Positions 17,310 through 27,572 of a DNA stretch of 64,000 bases are shown here, in pieces (position 1 is the first letter of the stretch; each line of letters opens with the position of its first letter). The DNA lies in contig NC_007204.1 of assembly GCF_000012305.1 (NCBI RefSeq), forward strand, positions 434,001-498,000, given 5' to 3'. Source of the DNA: Psychrobacter arcticus 273-4. Its GTDB lineage: Bacteria > Pseudomonadota > Gammaproteobacteria > Pseudomonadales > Moraxellaceae. The position numbers and the translations under genes were made by a program. The notes beneath the pieces were generated by a model. The model made no database searches and was not told the origin of the DNA. It was given only the letters and a program-made list of their open reading frames with translations.

Positions 17310-20148
17310 AGTGGCGAACCTCACCGTCACCGCTGACGTTGGTTGCACAGCGGGCACACAATTCTGGATGTGTACTATCTGTACCAATATCATCACGGAT
17401 GTGCCAACAGCGCACGCACTTGGTGCCGGTTGCAGCATGTACTTCGACCACTAAGTCAACGACACCTGTGCTATTACTGTCCGTTTGCTCATCTGTGCTT
17501 GCTGAATGAGCAGGGACAGTGCTCAAAGGTTTTAAAGTTGCATTACTAGTAATGAGTACAAAACGCAGCTCTTCACCAAGCTTGGCTAGGCTTTCATGCA
17601 TGGCACCATCAGCATATAGATTGACGTCAGCCGATAAGTTGGCATTGATGATTTTTTCGCCACGTGCCGTTTCGATATGTTTATTGACCATGTCTTTTGC
17701 CAGCATGATACGTTGCCAGTCATCATTACTGATGGCGCTCAGCTCAAACTCTGGGAAGGTGTACCATTCTTCAGTGAACACATAGCTATCAGCACCATGT
17801 AATACTTCCCACGCTTCTTGCGCAGTGAACGATAAAATCGGTGTAATCCAGCGAATAAGCGCTTGGACGATATGATAAATGGCCGTTTGTGCAGAGCGGC
17901 GCGGCTGACCATCAGTCTGTGTCGTATATTGGCGGTCTTTGATAATATCTAAATAGAAGCTACCCAAGTCTTGCGAGCAGAACGCGGTGATATGCTGCGT
18001 GACTTGGTGAAAGTCCATCGCATCATACGCACTAATGATTTGTGCTTGTACCGTTTGCGCACGCTCAATGATAAATTTATCAAGGCTAACCAATTCGTTG
18101 ATATCAACGCTATTGGTCGCAGGATCAAAATCATCCGTATTGGCAAGCAAGAAGCGTAGGGTATTACGAATGCGGCGATACATATCGATTGAACCCTTAA
18201 ATACGGTTTTACCCGCGCTCATCTCATAACGATAGTCACTCGATGCAATCCACAAACGCAGCATATCTGCGCCTGTTTTATTGATTTCTTCTTGCGGTGT
18301 GATGATATTGCCCAGTGACTTACTCATCTTGCGACCGTTTTCATCAACCACAAAGCCATGGGTCAATACTTGCTTGAATGGTGGACGCTCGTACATCGCT
18401 TCTGAGGTCAGTAATGATGTTTGGAACCAGCCTCGATGTTGATCAGAGCCTTCTAAGTACATATCAGCAGGATTGGTCAGCTCGTCACGTTGATCGAGTA
18501 CGGCAAAATGCGTCGTTCCAGAGTCAAACCAAACGTCTAAAGTATCAGTCGCTTTATCATAATCAGCGGCTTCTGCTCCTAAGAAATCCTCACAGCTGGC
18601 ATCAAACCATGCTTCTACGCCGCCTTCATGGATTCTTTGTGCCGCCGTTTCCATCAGCTCAAGCGTGTTTGGATGCAGCTCACCGGTTTCTTTATGTGTA
18701 AAGAAGGTAATTGGCACGCCCCACGTACGCTGACGGGAGATACACCAATCTGGGCGACCTGTCATCATCGACTCGATACGGTTTTGACCCCATGCTGGTG
18801 TCCATTGAACCGTTGGAATATCAGCAAGTGCACGCTCACGTAAGCCTTTAGTTTCCATACTGATAAACCACTGCGGCGTGGCACGGAAAATAATCGGTGA
18901 TTTATGACGCCAGCAATGTGGGTAGCTGTGCTCAATTTTGGTATGGCGGATTAAATGACCGTTTTCGTGTAGGGCAGCGATGATTTGTGGATTGGCTTTA
19001 TAGATGTGCTCACCGGCAAATACCGCTGCGCTTTCTAAATAAACGCCCGTACCACTCACTGGGTTTTCAACAGGCAAATTATATTTTAGACCGACGATAT
19101 AATCGTCAAGACCATGACCCGGTGCAGTATGAACTAAGCCAGTACCGCTGTCAGTCGTTACGTGATCGCCCAAGATTAATGGCACTTGGCGAGCTTCGAT
19201 AAGCGGATGCTGAGCATGTAGACCTTCAAGCTCACGACCTAATACAGTAGCTAGGACGCCTTTATTCTCCAGCTTAAATTCACTTAGCGCTGATTCAACC
19301 AAGTCAGTCGCCAGTAGTAAGTTGCCGTTTTCAGTGGCGACCACACTATAGTTATGCTCAGAATGGAGTGCAATAGCTTGGTTGGCAGGCAATGTCCAAG
19401 GCGTTGTCGTCCAGATAACGGCAGCGATATTGCCGTCTATTTCAGCCAATGCCGCAACTTTGCCACTGTCTACAATATCAAAGCTGACATAAATAGCGTC
19501 TGAGACTTTATCTTGATATTCAACTTCGGCTTCTGCCAGTGCTGAGCTACAGTCCAAGCACCAGTTTACTGGCTTCATACCGCGAGTCACATGACCATTG
19601 TCATAAATTTTTGCAAGGGCGCGTACGATATTGGCTTCTTGGTGGAAGTTCATGGTTAGGTAAGGGTTGTCCCAGTCACCAAACACCCCTAGGCGTTTAA
19701 AATCTGCCTTTTGTAATTCAATCTGCGTACGGGCGTATTCACGGCATAGACCACGGAATTCAGTGGCAGAAACTTTTTGGCCGACCTTACCGTGTTTGGC
19801 TTCGACTTTCTGCTCAATAGGTAGACCATGACAGTCCCAGCCGGGTACATAAGGCGCATCAAAACCGGATAAAGTTTTTGACTTAACGATAATGTCTTTG
19901 AGTACTTTATTGACTGCATGACCCAAGTGAATCTGACCGTTGGCATATGGAGGACCATCATGCAAAATGTATTTGGTCGCACCAGCACGTGCTTGACGAA
20001 TCTTACCGTAAACGTCATCTGCCTCCCAAGCCGCTAACCAATCTGGCTCACGTTTGGCAAGGTTGGCGCGCATCGCAAACGGCGTGTCAGCAAGATTTAG
20101 CGTGTCTTTATAGTCTTGGCTTGGCATATCAGTACTTTTATCAGTCAT
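17302..20148 (-). CDS. ileS: Isoleucyl-tRNA synthetase
   Basis: A 948-residue class I synthetase that charges tRNA-Ile. The HIGH-type motif is HLGH at residues 74-77 (within [17 protein letters not shown]). The editing domain includes [14 protein letters not shown], the KMSKS motif is intact ([12 protein letters not shown], about residue 620) and the C-terminus carries the zinc cysteines [12 protein letters not shown] and LCARCATN. This is the bacterial type 1 architecture. It is followed by overlapping lspA. The ribF gene that often precedes ileS is not present upstream. Confidence 0.97.
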   Translation of the reverse strand: MTDKSTDMPSQDYKDTLNLADTPFAMRANLAKREPDWLAAWEADDVYGKIRQARAGATKYILHDGPPYANGQIHLGHAVNKVLKDIIVKSKTLSGFDAPYVPGWDCHGLPIEQKVEAKHGKVGQKVSATEFRGLCREYARTQIELQKADFKRLGVFGDWDNPYLTMNFHQEANIVRALAKIYDNGHVTRGMKPVNWCLDCSSALAEAEVEYQDKVSDAIYVSFDIVDSGKVAALAEIDGNIAAVIWTTTPWTLPANQAIALHSEHNYSVVATENGNLLLATDLVESALSEFKLENKGVLATVLGRELEGLHAQHPLIEARQVPLILGDHVTTDSGTGLVHTAPGHGLDDYIVGLKYNLPVENPVSGTGVYLESAAVFAGEHIYKANPQIIAALHENGHLIRHTKIEHSYPHCWRHKSPIIFRATPQWFISMETKGLRERALADIPTVQWTPAWGQNRIESMMTGRPDWCISRQRTWGVPITFFTHKETGELHPNTLELMETAAQRIHEGGVEAWFDASCEDFLGAEAADYDKATDTLDVWFDSGTTHFAVLDQRDELTNPADMYLEGSDQHRGWFQTSLLTSEAMYERPPFKQVLTHGFVVDENGRKMSKSLGNIITPQEEINKTGADMLRLWIASSDYRYEMSAGKTVFKGSIDMYRRIRNTLRFLLANTDDFDPATNSVDINELVSLDKFIIERAQTVQAQIISAYDAMDFHQVTQHITAFCSQDLGSFYLDIIKDRQYTTQTDGQPRRSAQTAIYHIVQALIRWITPILSFTAQEAWEVLHGADSYVFTEEWYTFPEFELSAISNDDWQRIMLAKDMVNKHIETARGEKIINANLSADVNLYADGAMHESLAKLGEELRFVLITSNATLKPLSTVPAHSASTDEQTDSNSTGVVDLVVEVHAATGTKCVRCWHIRDDIGTDSTHPELCARCATNVSGDGEVRHYA

Positions 20149-20610
20149 AGAAGGCGTCTTTTAAAATGGTGATTAAAATGTAAATTGAATTAAAAAGTGC
20201 GTGTAAAGCTGGCTACAAAACTTAAGGTAATACTGGGATTGAAAGTAGATAACACTCGCTATTATATGACAAAAAGAGTGGGGTAAGAAGAGCTGCCGAG
20301 TATCGTTTCTATGTCCGTCAAAACCGTCACAAAATTTATTTAACGAGCGATTGGTTGTTACTTTATATCTGCTAGGATAATAAATTGAGCAATCAATGTT
20401 CATGCTGTCTTTATATGCAAGACAGCATCATATCACTATCGTCAGATAATCCCTACTTTCAGTAGTTGATAGTCGTTGTTGATTTAACCGTTTTTATTCA
20501 TTGATTTTAATCTATAGTTGAAATACTTTAAAGTCGCTACAGTATTGCTGGTGTAAATTTTTTGCAGTCTTTTTATGGTGGGATTACCAACGCTTTATGT
20601 CATCATTTAT
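20149..20610. other. Intergenic region upstream of ileS with an element fragment
   Basis: About 460 bases without a gene. It holds the ileS promoter region and a right-half fragment of the 138-bp element at 20513-20570. Nothing else is recognised. Confidence 0.5.
20513..20570 (-). repeat. Truncated 138-bp TATAGT element (about 58 bp)
   Basis: TATAGTTGAAATACTTTAAA, then GTCGCTACAGTATTGCTGG and TGTAAATTTTTTGCAG match the reversed right end; the match stops after the first inner arm and runs into the 3' flank of the thioredoxin-like gene. Confidence 0.85.
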
Positions 20611-21174
20611 TCAAGTGTTTAACCAAAAAATCGATGATAGCCACAATCGTAATTTCAACGACCATTCAGGCTGAATACCCGTCAGTCCTTGAGTCATTTT
20701 CCCATCTTTTAATATCACATACGACGGTGTGACTTGTCCTTGCCAATCATCAAAGATAATACCTTGTTGGTCATTAATCGTCGTAAAATTATAATTATGC
20801 TCCTGAAGATAGCCACCTAGATCTTGGTCAGAACCGGATTTTATAGCGACCGTAACGATAGGATAGTCACCTGATGCTGCCAGCGTATTTATGGTGGGCG
20901 AGGTAACACTACATATCGGACACCAGGTTCCCCAAAAATATACCAACGTGGGTTTATCTTTACTCATTGCTGTCAAGTCAACGCTCTGCCCTTGATAGTC
21001 CATCAATTGCAACTGTGGATTGGTTGGCATGACAGGCTGTCGCCACCAATTAACGGCAGTGTATATAAGGGTGAATACTAAGCCGTAGAGCAGCACAGTT
21101 TTAATAATTGATAGTACTTTTTGCTTGGATGTTTTCTTAACTTTTATATTTTTATTTTCGATATCAGGCGTCAT
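20611..21174 (-). CDS. Membrane-anchored thioredoxin-fold protein (TlpA/ScsD-like)
   Basis: A 187-residue protein with an N-terminal membrane anchor (about residues 25-45, VLLYGLVFTLIYTAVNWW) and a periplasmic thioredoxin fold. The redox motif is WCPIC in VYFWGTWCPICSVTSPTI, and the cis-proline segment is QVTPSYVIL. The family reduces or isomerises periplasmic disulfides, for example in copper tolerance (ScsD) or cytochrome maturation. It is monocistronic, and its start ATG 21174 has no clear ribosome binding site. The truncated element abuts its 3' end. Confidence 0.82.
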   Translation of the reverse strand: MTPDIENKNIKVKKTSKQKVLSIIKTVLLYGLVFTLIYTAVNWWRQPVMPTNPQLQLMDYQGQSVDLTAMSKDKPTLVYFWGTWCPICSVTSPTINTLAASGDYPIVTVAIKSGSDQDLGGYLQEHNYNFTTINDQQGIIFDDWQGQVTPSYVILKDGKMTQGLTGIQPEWSLKLRLWLSSIFWLNT

Positions 21175-21280
21175 ATTAGCTACTTTTTATCGTCAGTTAT
21201 GTCTAATAGATAAAATCATACGGCGGAATGGTCAGCCGTATGATATAAAATATTAAGAATCTTATTAATTAACGGTTTGC

Positions 21281-21418
21281 TATAGTCGGTGAAAAGTAAT
21301 ATCGATACAACACGTACTACTGGTGCAAATTTTTCTTGCTTGCTGTGCCTACGCAGACAGAGGCTGCAAAAAATTTACACCAGTAGTACTGTAGCGACTT
21401 TAAAGTATTTCAACTATA
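21281..21418 (+). repeat. 138-bp TATAGT element, copy 6
   Basis: Full length; it ends 8 bp from the stop codon of the convergent GNAT-nitrilase gene. The two inner arms match each other well (ACTACTGGTGCAAAT and ATTTACACCAGTAGT). Confidence 0.93.
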
Positions 21419-21426
21419 GTAACCGT

Positions 21427-23064
21427 TTAAGACTTTTGCGCACGGTTTTGTAATGGATCGCCTAAAAGCACGCTACCAGAGTTTTCTCGAAGCTCATCAT
21501 CACTCAGCTTACTAGCAGATATTTTAGCTTTGCGTTTCCATTTCAAACTATACAAATCGTCACGGCGATCCAGCAGGTTGTGTACCGACCCTTCATTACG
21601 GACATGAATAAGCTTGTCTAAATTCACATCTGAAAAGAACACCATCTCAGTATTCGCCGTCGTTTCGGCCATAATCGCATCATGCGGAAAAGCAAAATCT
21701 GATGGCGAGAAGATAGAGGACTGCGCGTATTGAATATCGAGGCTTTCAACTTGTGGTAAGTTGCCTACTGAGCCGCAAATCATCACATAGCATTCGTTTT
21801 CAATTGCACGCGCTTGAGCACAGTGGCGCACGCGTAGATAGCCGTTTTGTGTATCGGTCCAAAAGGGTACAAACAAAATATCCATGTCATCAAGCGCCAT
21901 TAGGCGAGCAAGTTCAGGGAATTCAACGTCATAACAGACCAAGATACCAATACGACCGGCATCGGTATCAAACACTTTAACCTCGTCACCGCCTTCAATT
22001 ACCCAAGCGCTACGCTCATGCGGGGTGATATGAATTTTGCGTTGCTCTTCTACCGTACCGTCGCGGCGACACAGATAGCTGACATTGAATAAGGTATCTT
22101 CTTCATCCAAATATGGCATGGAGCCGGTAATAACGTTGACGTTGTAGCTGACAGCCAGATGCGATATCTCGTTTTTAAACCATTCGGTATAGCCTGCCAA
22201 AAAGCGAATCGCGATGTTTTGATCAGTCGATTCACACAGACCCATCAAGGGCGCATTAAAAAATTCAGGCAAGCATGCAAAGTCAGAGTTGTAATCAGCC
22301 ATGATATCAACAAAGAACTCAACTTGTTGCAACAGCTCTTCTGGCGACTCAACTTCGCGCATCTGCCACTGGATACCACCAATACGAACCTCAGATTTGC
22401 GAGTATTGGGCTTATAGTCTTTAGGCGCATAATAAATATTTGCCCACTCAAGCAAGGTCGCAAAACCTTTGGACTGTGCGTCATCAGGTAAATAAGCCGT
22501 CAAAATACGCTTAACGATAAAACCATTGGATAACTGAAAAGAAAGCGCAGAATCATGAATCTCGCGTGAGGCAACCGCATCGATATAGTCACCCGGCGTC
22601 AAATCTTGATGGTTATGGTAGTTAGGAATACGACCACCGGCCAAGATGGCGCGGAAATTTAACTGACGGCACAGCTCTTTACGGGCATCATAAAGTCTGC
22701 GACCCAAACGATAACCACGATACTCAGGGTCAATCAGAGCGTCTAAACCATAGATAGCATCACCTTCGGGATTGTCTCTGATAATCTCTTTATGACCAAT
22801 CAAGTCATCATAAGTGTGTGGGTTAGAGAACTTGGCATAATCAACGCGCATGGATAAGACAATACCAATCAGTTCGTCGTGGTCAAATAAAGCAATCTGT
22901 CCTTCTGGAAAAGCATCAATCAAAGTATGAATCGTATTCTTTGACCATGCACCGCCTAAATTGACATAAACACGGTCCATCAAGGCTTTTAGTTGGGGAT
23001 AGTCTTTTTTCTTAATTTCAGCAATTGTCAGATGAAAGTCGTCCGGTTTTTCTATCTTACTCAT
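21427..23064 (-). CDS. GNAT acetyltransferase-nitrilase fusion protein
   Basis: A 545-residue two-domain protein. Residues about 10-200 form a GNAT N-acetyltransferase fold (GLDALIDPEYRGYRLGRRLY resembles the acetyl-CoA loop). Residues about 220-520 form a carbon-nitrogen hydrolase with the full triad: Glu in CLPEFFNAP, Lys in QRKIHITPHE and Cys in LVCYDVEFPE. This fused architecture is known in proteobacteria, but its substrate is unknown to me; an amide or N-acyl compound is likely. ATG 23064 follows AGGAA. It is a single gene with a 138-bp element at its 3' end. Confidence 0.88.
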   Translation of the reverse strand: MSKIEKPDDFHLTIAEIKKKDYPQLKALMDRVYVNLGGAWSKNTIHTLIDAFPEGQIALFDHDELIGIVLSMRVDYAKFSNPHTYDDLIGHKEIIRDNPEGDAIYGLDALIDPEYRGYRLGRRLYDARKELCRQLNFRAILAGGRIPNYHNHQDLTPGDYIDAVASREIHDSALSFQLSNGFIVKRILTAYLPDDAQSKGFATLLEWANIYYAPKDYKPNTRKSEVRIGGIQWQMREVESPEELLQQVEFFVDIMADYNSDFACLPEFFNAPLMGLCESTDQNIAIRFLAGYTEWFKNEISHLAVSYNVNVITGSMPYLDEEDTLFNVSYLCRRDGTVEEQRKIHITPHERSAWVIEGGDEVKVFDTDAGRIGILVCYDVEFPELARLMALDDMDILFVPFWTDTQNGYLRVRHCAQARAIENECYVMICGSVGNLPQVESLDIQYAQSSIFSPSDFAFPHDAIMAETTANTEMVFFSDVNLDKLIHVRNEGSVHNLLDRRDDLYSLKWKRKAKISASKLSDDELRENSGSVLLGDPLQNRAQKS

Positions 23065-23611
23065 AAGGTTCCTATCTGTCGTTTCTATAAGTGGGTGTTA
23101 ATAAGCGGGTGTTAATAAGTGATATTAATAAATGAAGGTGCTACGCATCTTGCGATTAATTTTTGTATAAGTGGGATCAATAATGGCAAACTTAAGCCTC
23201 AACTTAAAGGCGACGTTTTCGTATAATAATGTTGAGAAAAATATACCAATAGGCTGTCAGAATCGTTACAATCATTTATCTGTGTATTTAAAATAAGTTA
23301 TAAGAATCGTTTTTCATATGATCTATTTTAGTGAGGCATTTTTATAAGTTTGCAAGTGGCTTTATCGCACTGCAAAAATACATTGAATACCTTTTAACGT
23401 GCATCTACTGCTTATTATATGTTTATTGCAGTGAATTGCGACTGATATGATATCAAGCTCATGAGCCAATAACAGTCAAACGTCGTAACGATTTGCTAGG
23501 TTTTTGTGATTCTTTATGCCTGATTGGAGCATCATTTGATAAGTTTATACTTAATTTTATTTGGTTGGTTTTCCTTGCTCATATTTAATATTGACCCGTT
23601 AGGAAATTTTA
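23065..23611. other. Divergent promoter region, GNAT-nitrilase and BLUF genes
   Basis: About 550 bases without a gene. There is a short tandem GGGTGTTAATAAG pair near 23091-23120. No protein, RNA or element is recognised; a plausible ribosome binding site AGGA lies at the BLUF gene. Confidence 0.4.
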
Positions 23612-24244
23612 ATGATGCCTGAAATTCACACTGCTGTTTTTAGAACATTAGATGAGATTGAAGATACTGCACTGGTGCAATTGGTGTACGTCAGTAGCAT
23701 GACGATTGGTTCACGTTTTAGTACGACGATATTTGAAGAAGTAGAAAGTCATGCTCGTAATTATAATCAGCAGCAGGGCATTACAGGCACATTATGTTAT
23801 GGCAATGGGCATTTTTTGCAGTGTATCGAAGGTGAAAAAGCCAAAGTATATACGCTAATTCAGCGTATATATGCGGATACACGTCATAAAAATGTGCAGG
23901 TATTATTACTGCACGTTATCAAACATCGTAGCTTTGCTGATTGGCGTATGCGCTTACTGTTTTTGGAGCGTTGGTTATGGTCGCCTGCGACCAAAAAACA
24001 AGCGGCACAGCTATCACCTTTTTTGCCATTCTTGCCCCACAATTGGAAGCCTGATCATACTGAGCAGTTTCTACAAGTGATCAAAAATTTTGATACGCCG
24101 CCTCATATCAATGCAGCAGGCACCACTTATAATACGCTTGGTAATATGGTGCGGCATATCGCTGCGCCGCATCAAGCGTTTTTAATCGTTCAAGGTTTTT
24201 TAAGTGTGCTGCTCGTCGCAGGTTTAGCGCTGCTATATGTATAA
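23612..24244 (+). CDS. BLUF-domain blue-light receptor with a C-terminal membrane segment
   Basis: A 210-residue protein whose residues about 20-115 form a BLUF flavin domain. The flavin-contact residues expected in the family are present: Tyr in LVYVSSMT, Asn in ARNYNQQQGITGTL, Gln in HFLQCIEGE and Trp in FADWRM. BLUF domains bind FAD and respond to blue light. The middle (residues 120-185) matches nothing I know. The end (FLIVQGFLSVLLVAGLALLYV) is a single hydrophobic segment, so the sensor is probably tail-anchored in the inner membrane. No output enzyme (EAL or cyclase) is attached or next door. ATG 23612 or the next codon can start it, after AGGAAA. Confidence 0.88.
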   Translation: MMPEIHTAVFRTLDEIEDTALVQLVYVSSMTIGSRFSTTIFEEVESHARNYNQQQGITGTLCYGNGHFLQCIEGEKAKVYTLIQRIYADTRHKNVQVLLLHVIKHRSFADWRMRLLFLERWLWSPATKKQAAQLSPFLPFLPHNWKPDHTEQFLQVIKNFDTPPHINAAGTTYNTLGNMVRHIAAPHQAFLIVQGFLSVLLVAGLALLYV

Positions 24245-24314
24245 TTTGTTCTATTTTAAAACGATATCGTCCTAGTGCTATGACGGTATCTTTGTTAACG
24301 TCAGATCAGTATAC

Positions 24315-24350
24315 AAAAAGACGCTAATCTTATTGATTGAGCGTCTTTTT
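24315..24350. terminator. Terminator between the BLUF gene and the FAD dehydrogenase gene
   Basis: Arms AAAAAGACGCT (24315-24325) and AGCGTCTTTTT (24340-24350), extended inward by AATC/GATT; T-run on the plus side. The genes converge here. Confidence 0.85.
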
Positions 24351-24393
24351 ATTTATCTTTAATAATCAAAGATATGTCAGGAATAAAAACGCC

Positions 24394-25836
24394 TTACATA
24401 TCAAAAATTTTCCCACGGTTCATAATATTGTTGGGATCAAAGACTTTTTTGATATCTTTTAGGTACTCAATCTCAGTCTCACTGCGGCTATAGTGTAGAT
24501 ATGGTTTTTTAGTCATACCCACACCATGCTCAGCAGACACCGAACCACCATATTTCTGCACCGTCTCAAACACATGCTTATTCACCACCTGACACTCAGC
24601 AAAGAAATTATCCTTGCTCATATTTTCAGGCTTTAAGATATTTAAATGCAAATTGCCATCGCCAATATGACCGAACCAGCAGACTTCAAAGTCAGGGTAG
24701 TTGCTGCTGACAATATGATCAATCTCAGCGATAAATTCTGGCACGTAGCTTATCAGTACCGAAACATCATTTTTATAAGGCGTGAACACCGAGATGGTCT
24801 CAGAGATGTATTCACGTAGCTTCCACAGCTCTTCCGCCTGCGCTAAATTCTGACTCATGACACCATCGACGACCCAACCTTGCTCCATGCAGTCTTCAAA
24901 TATCGCCATCGCTTTATCCATGATGGGCTCATATGGCGCTTCAAACTCTAGTAACGTATAAAACTTGGTGCGCGATTCAAACGGCTCTTGTACTTGACCA
25001 TGGGCCATGAGTTTATCAATCGCCACATCATCAAAGAATTCAAAGGCGGTCAAATCAATCTTTGCTTGAAAGGCAGATAGCACATTCATCACATCATTAA
25101 AGCTGTCCATGCCCAGTACCATGACGTTTAAGTCTTTCGGCTGACGCTCAAGTTTAATTTGCGCATGAGTCACAAAGCCAAGTGTGCCTTCGCTACCGAT
25201 AAACAATTGACGTAAATCATAACCCGTGGCATTTTTTACCATACCGCGATTGAGCTGCAAGATATCTCCTTTACCAGTAACCACAGTCAGCCCCATAATC
25301 CATTGACGGGTCATGCCATAGCGAATCACTTTAATACCGCCTGCATTGGTGCCGATATTGCCGCCTATTTGGCTGGAGCCTGCTGAAGCAAAGTCGACAG
25401 GGTAGTAGAGGTCTTTTGATTCGGCAAACTGCTGTAATTGCTGAGTCACCACACCAGCTTCAATCTCAACCATGCGATCGGCAGGATAGAACTGTCCGAT
25501 ATGGTTCATCTTGTCCATACTGACCACAATCTCACCATTGGCGGCGACTGCGCCAGCAGACAGCCCAGTACGACCACCACTTGGTGTCAAGACCACATTG
25601 TGCTTATTGGCAAGTAGTACGATGGCTTGCACTTGTTCTGTAGTCTTTGGAAAGACGATGGCAGCAGGCGCAGGGGCAAAATGCTTGGTCCAGTCCTTGC
25701 CCCAATGCTCTAAGCTTTCGCTATCAGTTTTGATTTGGCTGGCATCAAACTGATGGGTATCAATCAGCGCACTTAACAGAGTTTGAGCAGCAGAGGTAGG
25801 GGTTTTAGATAGGGTTTGGCTAGATAAAGAAGTCAT
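24394..25836 (-). CDS. FAD-linked D-2-hydroxyacid dehydrogenase, probably D-2-hydroxyglutarate dehydrogenase
   Basis: About 480 residues of the GlcD/D-lactate dehydrogenase (VAO) family. The PP-loop FAD domain shows LTPSGGRTGLSAGAV, ASAGSSQIGGNIGTNAGG and GSEGTLGFVTHAQI. The C-terminal FAD-oxidase domain ends in VSAEHGVGMTKK and includes HIGDGNLHLNI with its metal-ligand histidines. It lies divergent from serA. In Pseudomonas the D-2-hydroxyglutarate dehydrogenase next to serA removes the D-2-hydroxyglutarate that SerA makes, driving serine synthesis; this assignment rests on family and context. ATG 25836 is preferred over TTG 25842. Confidence 0.82.
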   Translation of the reverse strand: MTSLSSQTLSKTPTSAAQTLLSALIDTHQFDASQIKTDSESLEHWGKDWTKHFAPAPAAIVFPKTTEQVQAIVLLANKHNVVLTPSGGRTGLSAGAVAANGEIVVSMDKMNHIGQFYPADRMVEIEAGVVTQQLQQFAESKDLYYPVDFASAGSSQIGGNIGTNAGGIKVIRYGMTRQWIMGLTVVTGKGDILQLNRGMVKNATGYDLRQLFIGSEGTLGFVTHAQIKLERQPKDLNVMVLGMDSFNDVMNVLSAFQAKIDLTAFEFFDDVAIDKLMAHGQVQEPFESRTKFYTLLEFEAPYEPIMDKAMAIFEDCMEQGWVVDGVMSQNLAQAEELWKLREYISETISVFTPYKNDVSVLISYVPEFIAEIDHIVSSNYPDFEVCWFGHIGDGNLHLNILKPENMSKDNFFAECQVVNKHVFETVQKYGGSVSAEHGVGMTKKPYLHYSRSETEIEYLKDIKKVFDPNNIMNRGKIFDM

Positions 25837-26223
25837 GGTCAAATCTCGGTATCAACGTGAGCGCTATGGATAAAGTGGATTATTATGCGAGTTATTATAT
25901 AGCCAAATGGCTTTAACTGAACGTATGTACATAAAGGGATATGAACGATGTATATTATTGCAATCTAATGGGCGTAGCAATGATAGAGCGTTATGAGTTT
26001 ACCTGTATATATGGGTACACAGCATAAAGAGGGTATGGCCGCTCATTTAGATAGCAGGATTTACTATAGCATAAAAAGTTTTCAGGATTGATAACCAATA
26101 ATTCATTTAATCTGCTAACATCGCCGACCAATTTTGTGTAAGATATCCAGACTCTTTTCATTTCATTCATCCAAGCTTATCCCTAAGATGATTTTTATAA
26201 GACAATTATAGGACAGTTCTCAC
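25837..26223. other. Shared promoter region of the dehydrogenase gene and serA
   Basis: 387 bases without a gene between divergent start codons, so promoters of both lie here. No operator palindrome stands out. Confidence 0.4.
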
Positions 26224-27450
26224 ATGGCGTTATCACTCCAAAAAGACAAAATCCGGTTTTTATTGCTTGAAGGTCTGCACGACAATGCTTTAAAGGTATT
26301 GAAAGATGCTGGTTATCAAAATATTGAAAATATCAGCCATGCATTGGATCAAGACGAGCTGATTGAAAAGATTAAAGATGCTCATTTTATTGGTATTCGC
26401 TCGCGCACGCAGCTGACGCGCGAAGTGCTTGAGCATGCACAAAAGCTTATTGGCATCGGTTGTTTTTGTATTGGTACCAACCAAGTAGACTTAGATGCTG
26501 CTCGTGAGTTCGGTATTCCGGTCTTCAACGCGCCATTCTCAAACACCCGTTCGGTAGCAGAGTTGGTACTTGCTGAAGCCATCATGCTCTATCGCGGTAT
26601 CCCTGAAAAAAATGCCACTGTACATCGCGGCGGTTGGGGTAAGTCTGCGACCAATTCACATGAAGTGCGCGGCAAAACCATCGGTATCGTCGGTTATGGC
26701 TCTATCGGCTCGCAACTGTCTGTATTGGCTGAAAGCTTTGGTATGAAAGTCATTTACCATGATGTCTTAACCAAACTGCCACTAGGTAACGCAGTACAAG
26801 TAGCTAGCTTAGAAGAGCTGTTATCTACTGCCGATATCGTGACCTTGCATGTACCTGAACTGCCAAGCACGCGCTATATGATGAAAGCTGAGCAGTTTGC
26901 GCATATGAAAGAGGGTAGCTACTTTATCAATGCGGCACGTGGTACTTGTGTTGAGATTGATGACCTTACTGCCGTGCTTGAGTCTGGTAAAATCTTGGGC
27001 GCAGCGATTGATGTGTTCCCAAAAGAGCCAAAATCTGCAGACGAAGAGTTTGAGTCACCACTACGTAAGTTCGATAATGTCATCTTGACGCCGCATATTG
27101 GCGGCTCAACGCAAGAAGCACAGGCAAACATTGGATTGGAAGTTGCAGATAAGTTTGTGCGATATTCTGACCAAGGCAACACGGCAACGGCTGTAAACTT
27201 CCCAGAAGTATCTATTCCGTTTAAAGAAGGCACGCATCGTCTGCTACATATCCACAAAAACGTACCAGGCGTCCTGTCACAGATTAACCGTCTGTTTGCT
27301 GAAGCAAATATCAATATCTTAGCGCAGAGCTTGATGACTGAAGGCGATGTCGGCTATCTTGTTATGGATGTCGATTATAACGACTCAACCGCGGCTTTAG
27401 ATCAGCTAAAAGATGTTCAAGAAACGATTCGTGTACGTATTTTATTCTAA
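26224..27450 (+). CDS. serA: D-3-phosphoglycerate dehydrogenase
   Basis: A 408-residue enzyme for the first committed step of serine synthesis (3-phosphoglycerate to 3-phosphohydroxypyruvate, NAD+). The Rossmann loop is GIVGYGSIGSQLS. Catalytic-region segments are INAARGTCVEI (Arg), GAAIDVFPKEP (with the Glu nearby) and LTPHIGGSTQEAQ (His). The last 80 residues form an ACT domain (HIHKNVPGVLSQINRLFAEAN), so serine feedback inhibition is likely. Length matches E. coli SerA (410). It is closed by a strong terminator. Confidence 0.97.
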   Translation: MALSLQKDKIRFLLLEGLHDNALKVLKDAGYQNIENISHALDQDELIEKIKDAHFIGIRSRTQLTREVLEHAQKLIGIGCFCIGTNQVDLDAAREFGIPVFNAPFSNTRSVAELVLAEAIMLYRGIPEKNATVHRGGWGKSATNSHEVRGKTIGIVGYGSIGSQLSVLAESFGMKVIYHDVLTKLPLGNAVQVASLEELLSTADIVTLHVPELPSTRYMMKAEQFAHMKEGSYFINAARGTCVEIDDLTAVLESGKILGAAIDVFPKEPKSADEEFESPLRKFDNVILTPHIGGSTQEAQANIGLEVADKFVRYSDQGNTATAVNFPEVSIPFKEGTHRLLHIHKNVPGVLSQINRLFAEANINILAQSLMTEGDVGYLVMDVDYNDSTAALDQLKDVQETIRVRILF

Positions 27451-27506
27451 GTACATCTGTATCTAATTATAAGTTATAGCTAATTAGCACTTATCATTGT
27501 TATATT

Positions 27507-27546
27507 AATAGCAGGCAATTTAATAAATTGTCTGCTATTTTTTTAG
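27507..27546. terminator. serA terminator
   Basis: A 16-bp stem with one wobble (27507-27522 with 27524-27539), followed by a T-run; it can also serve convergent trhO. Confidence 0.85.
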
Positions 27547-27572
27547 CTTCTCTTTTCTAATACTCGCTAATT

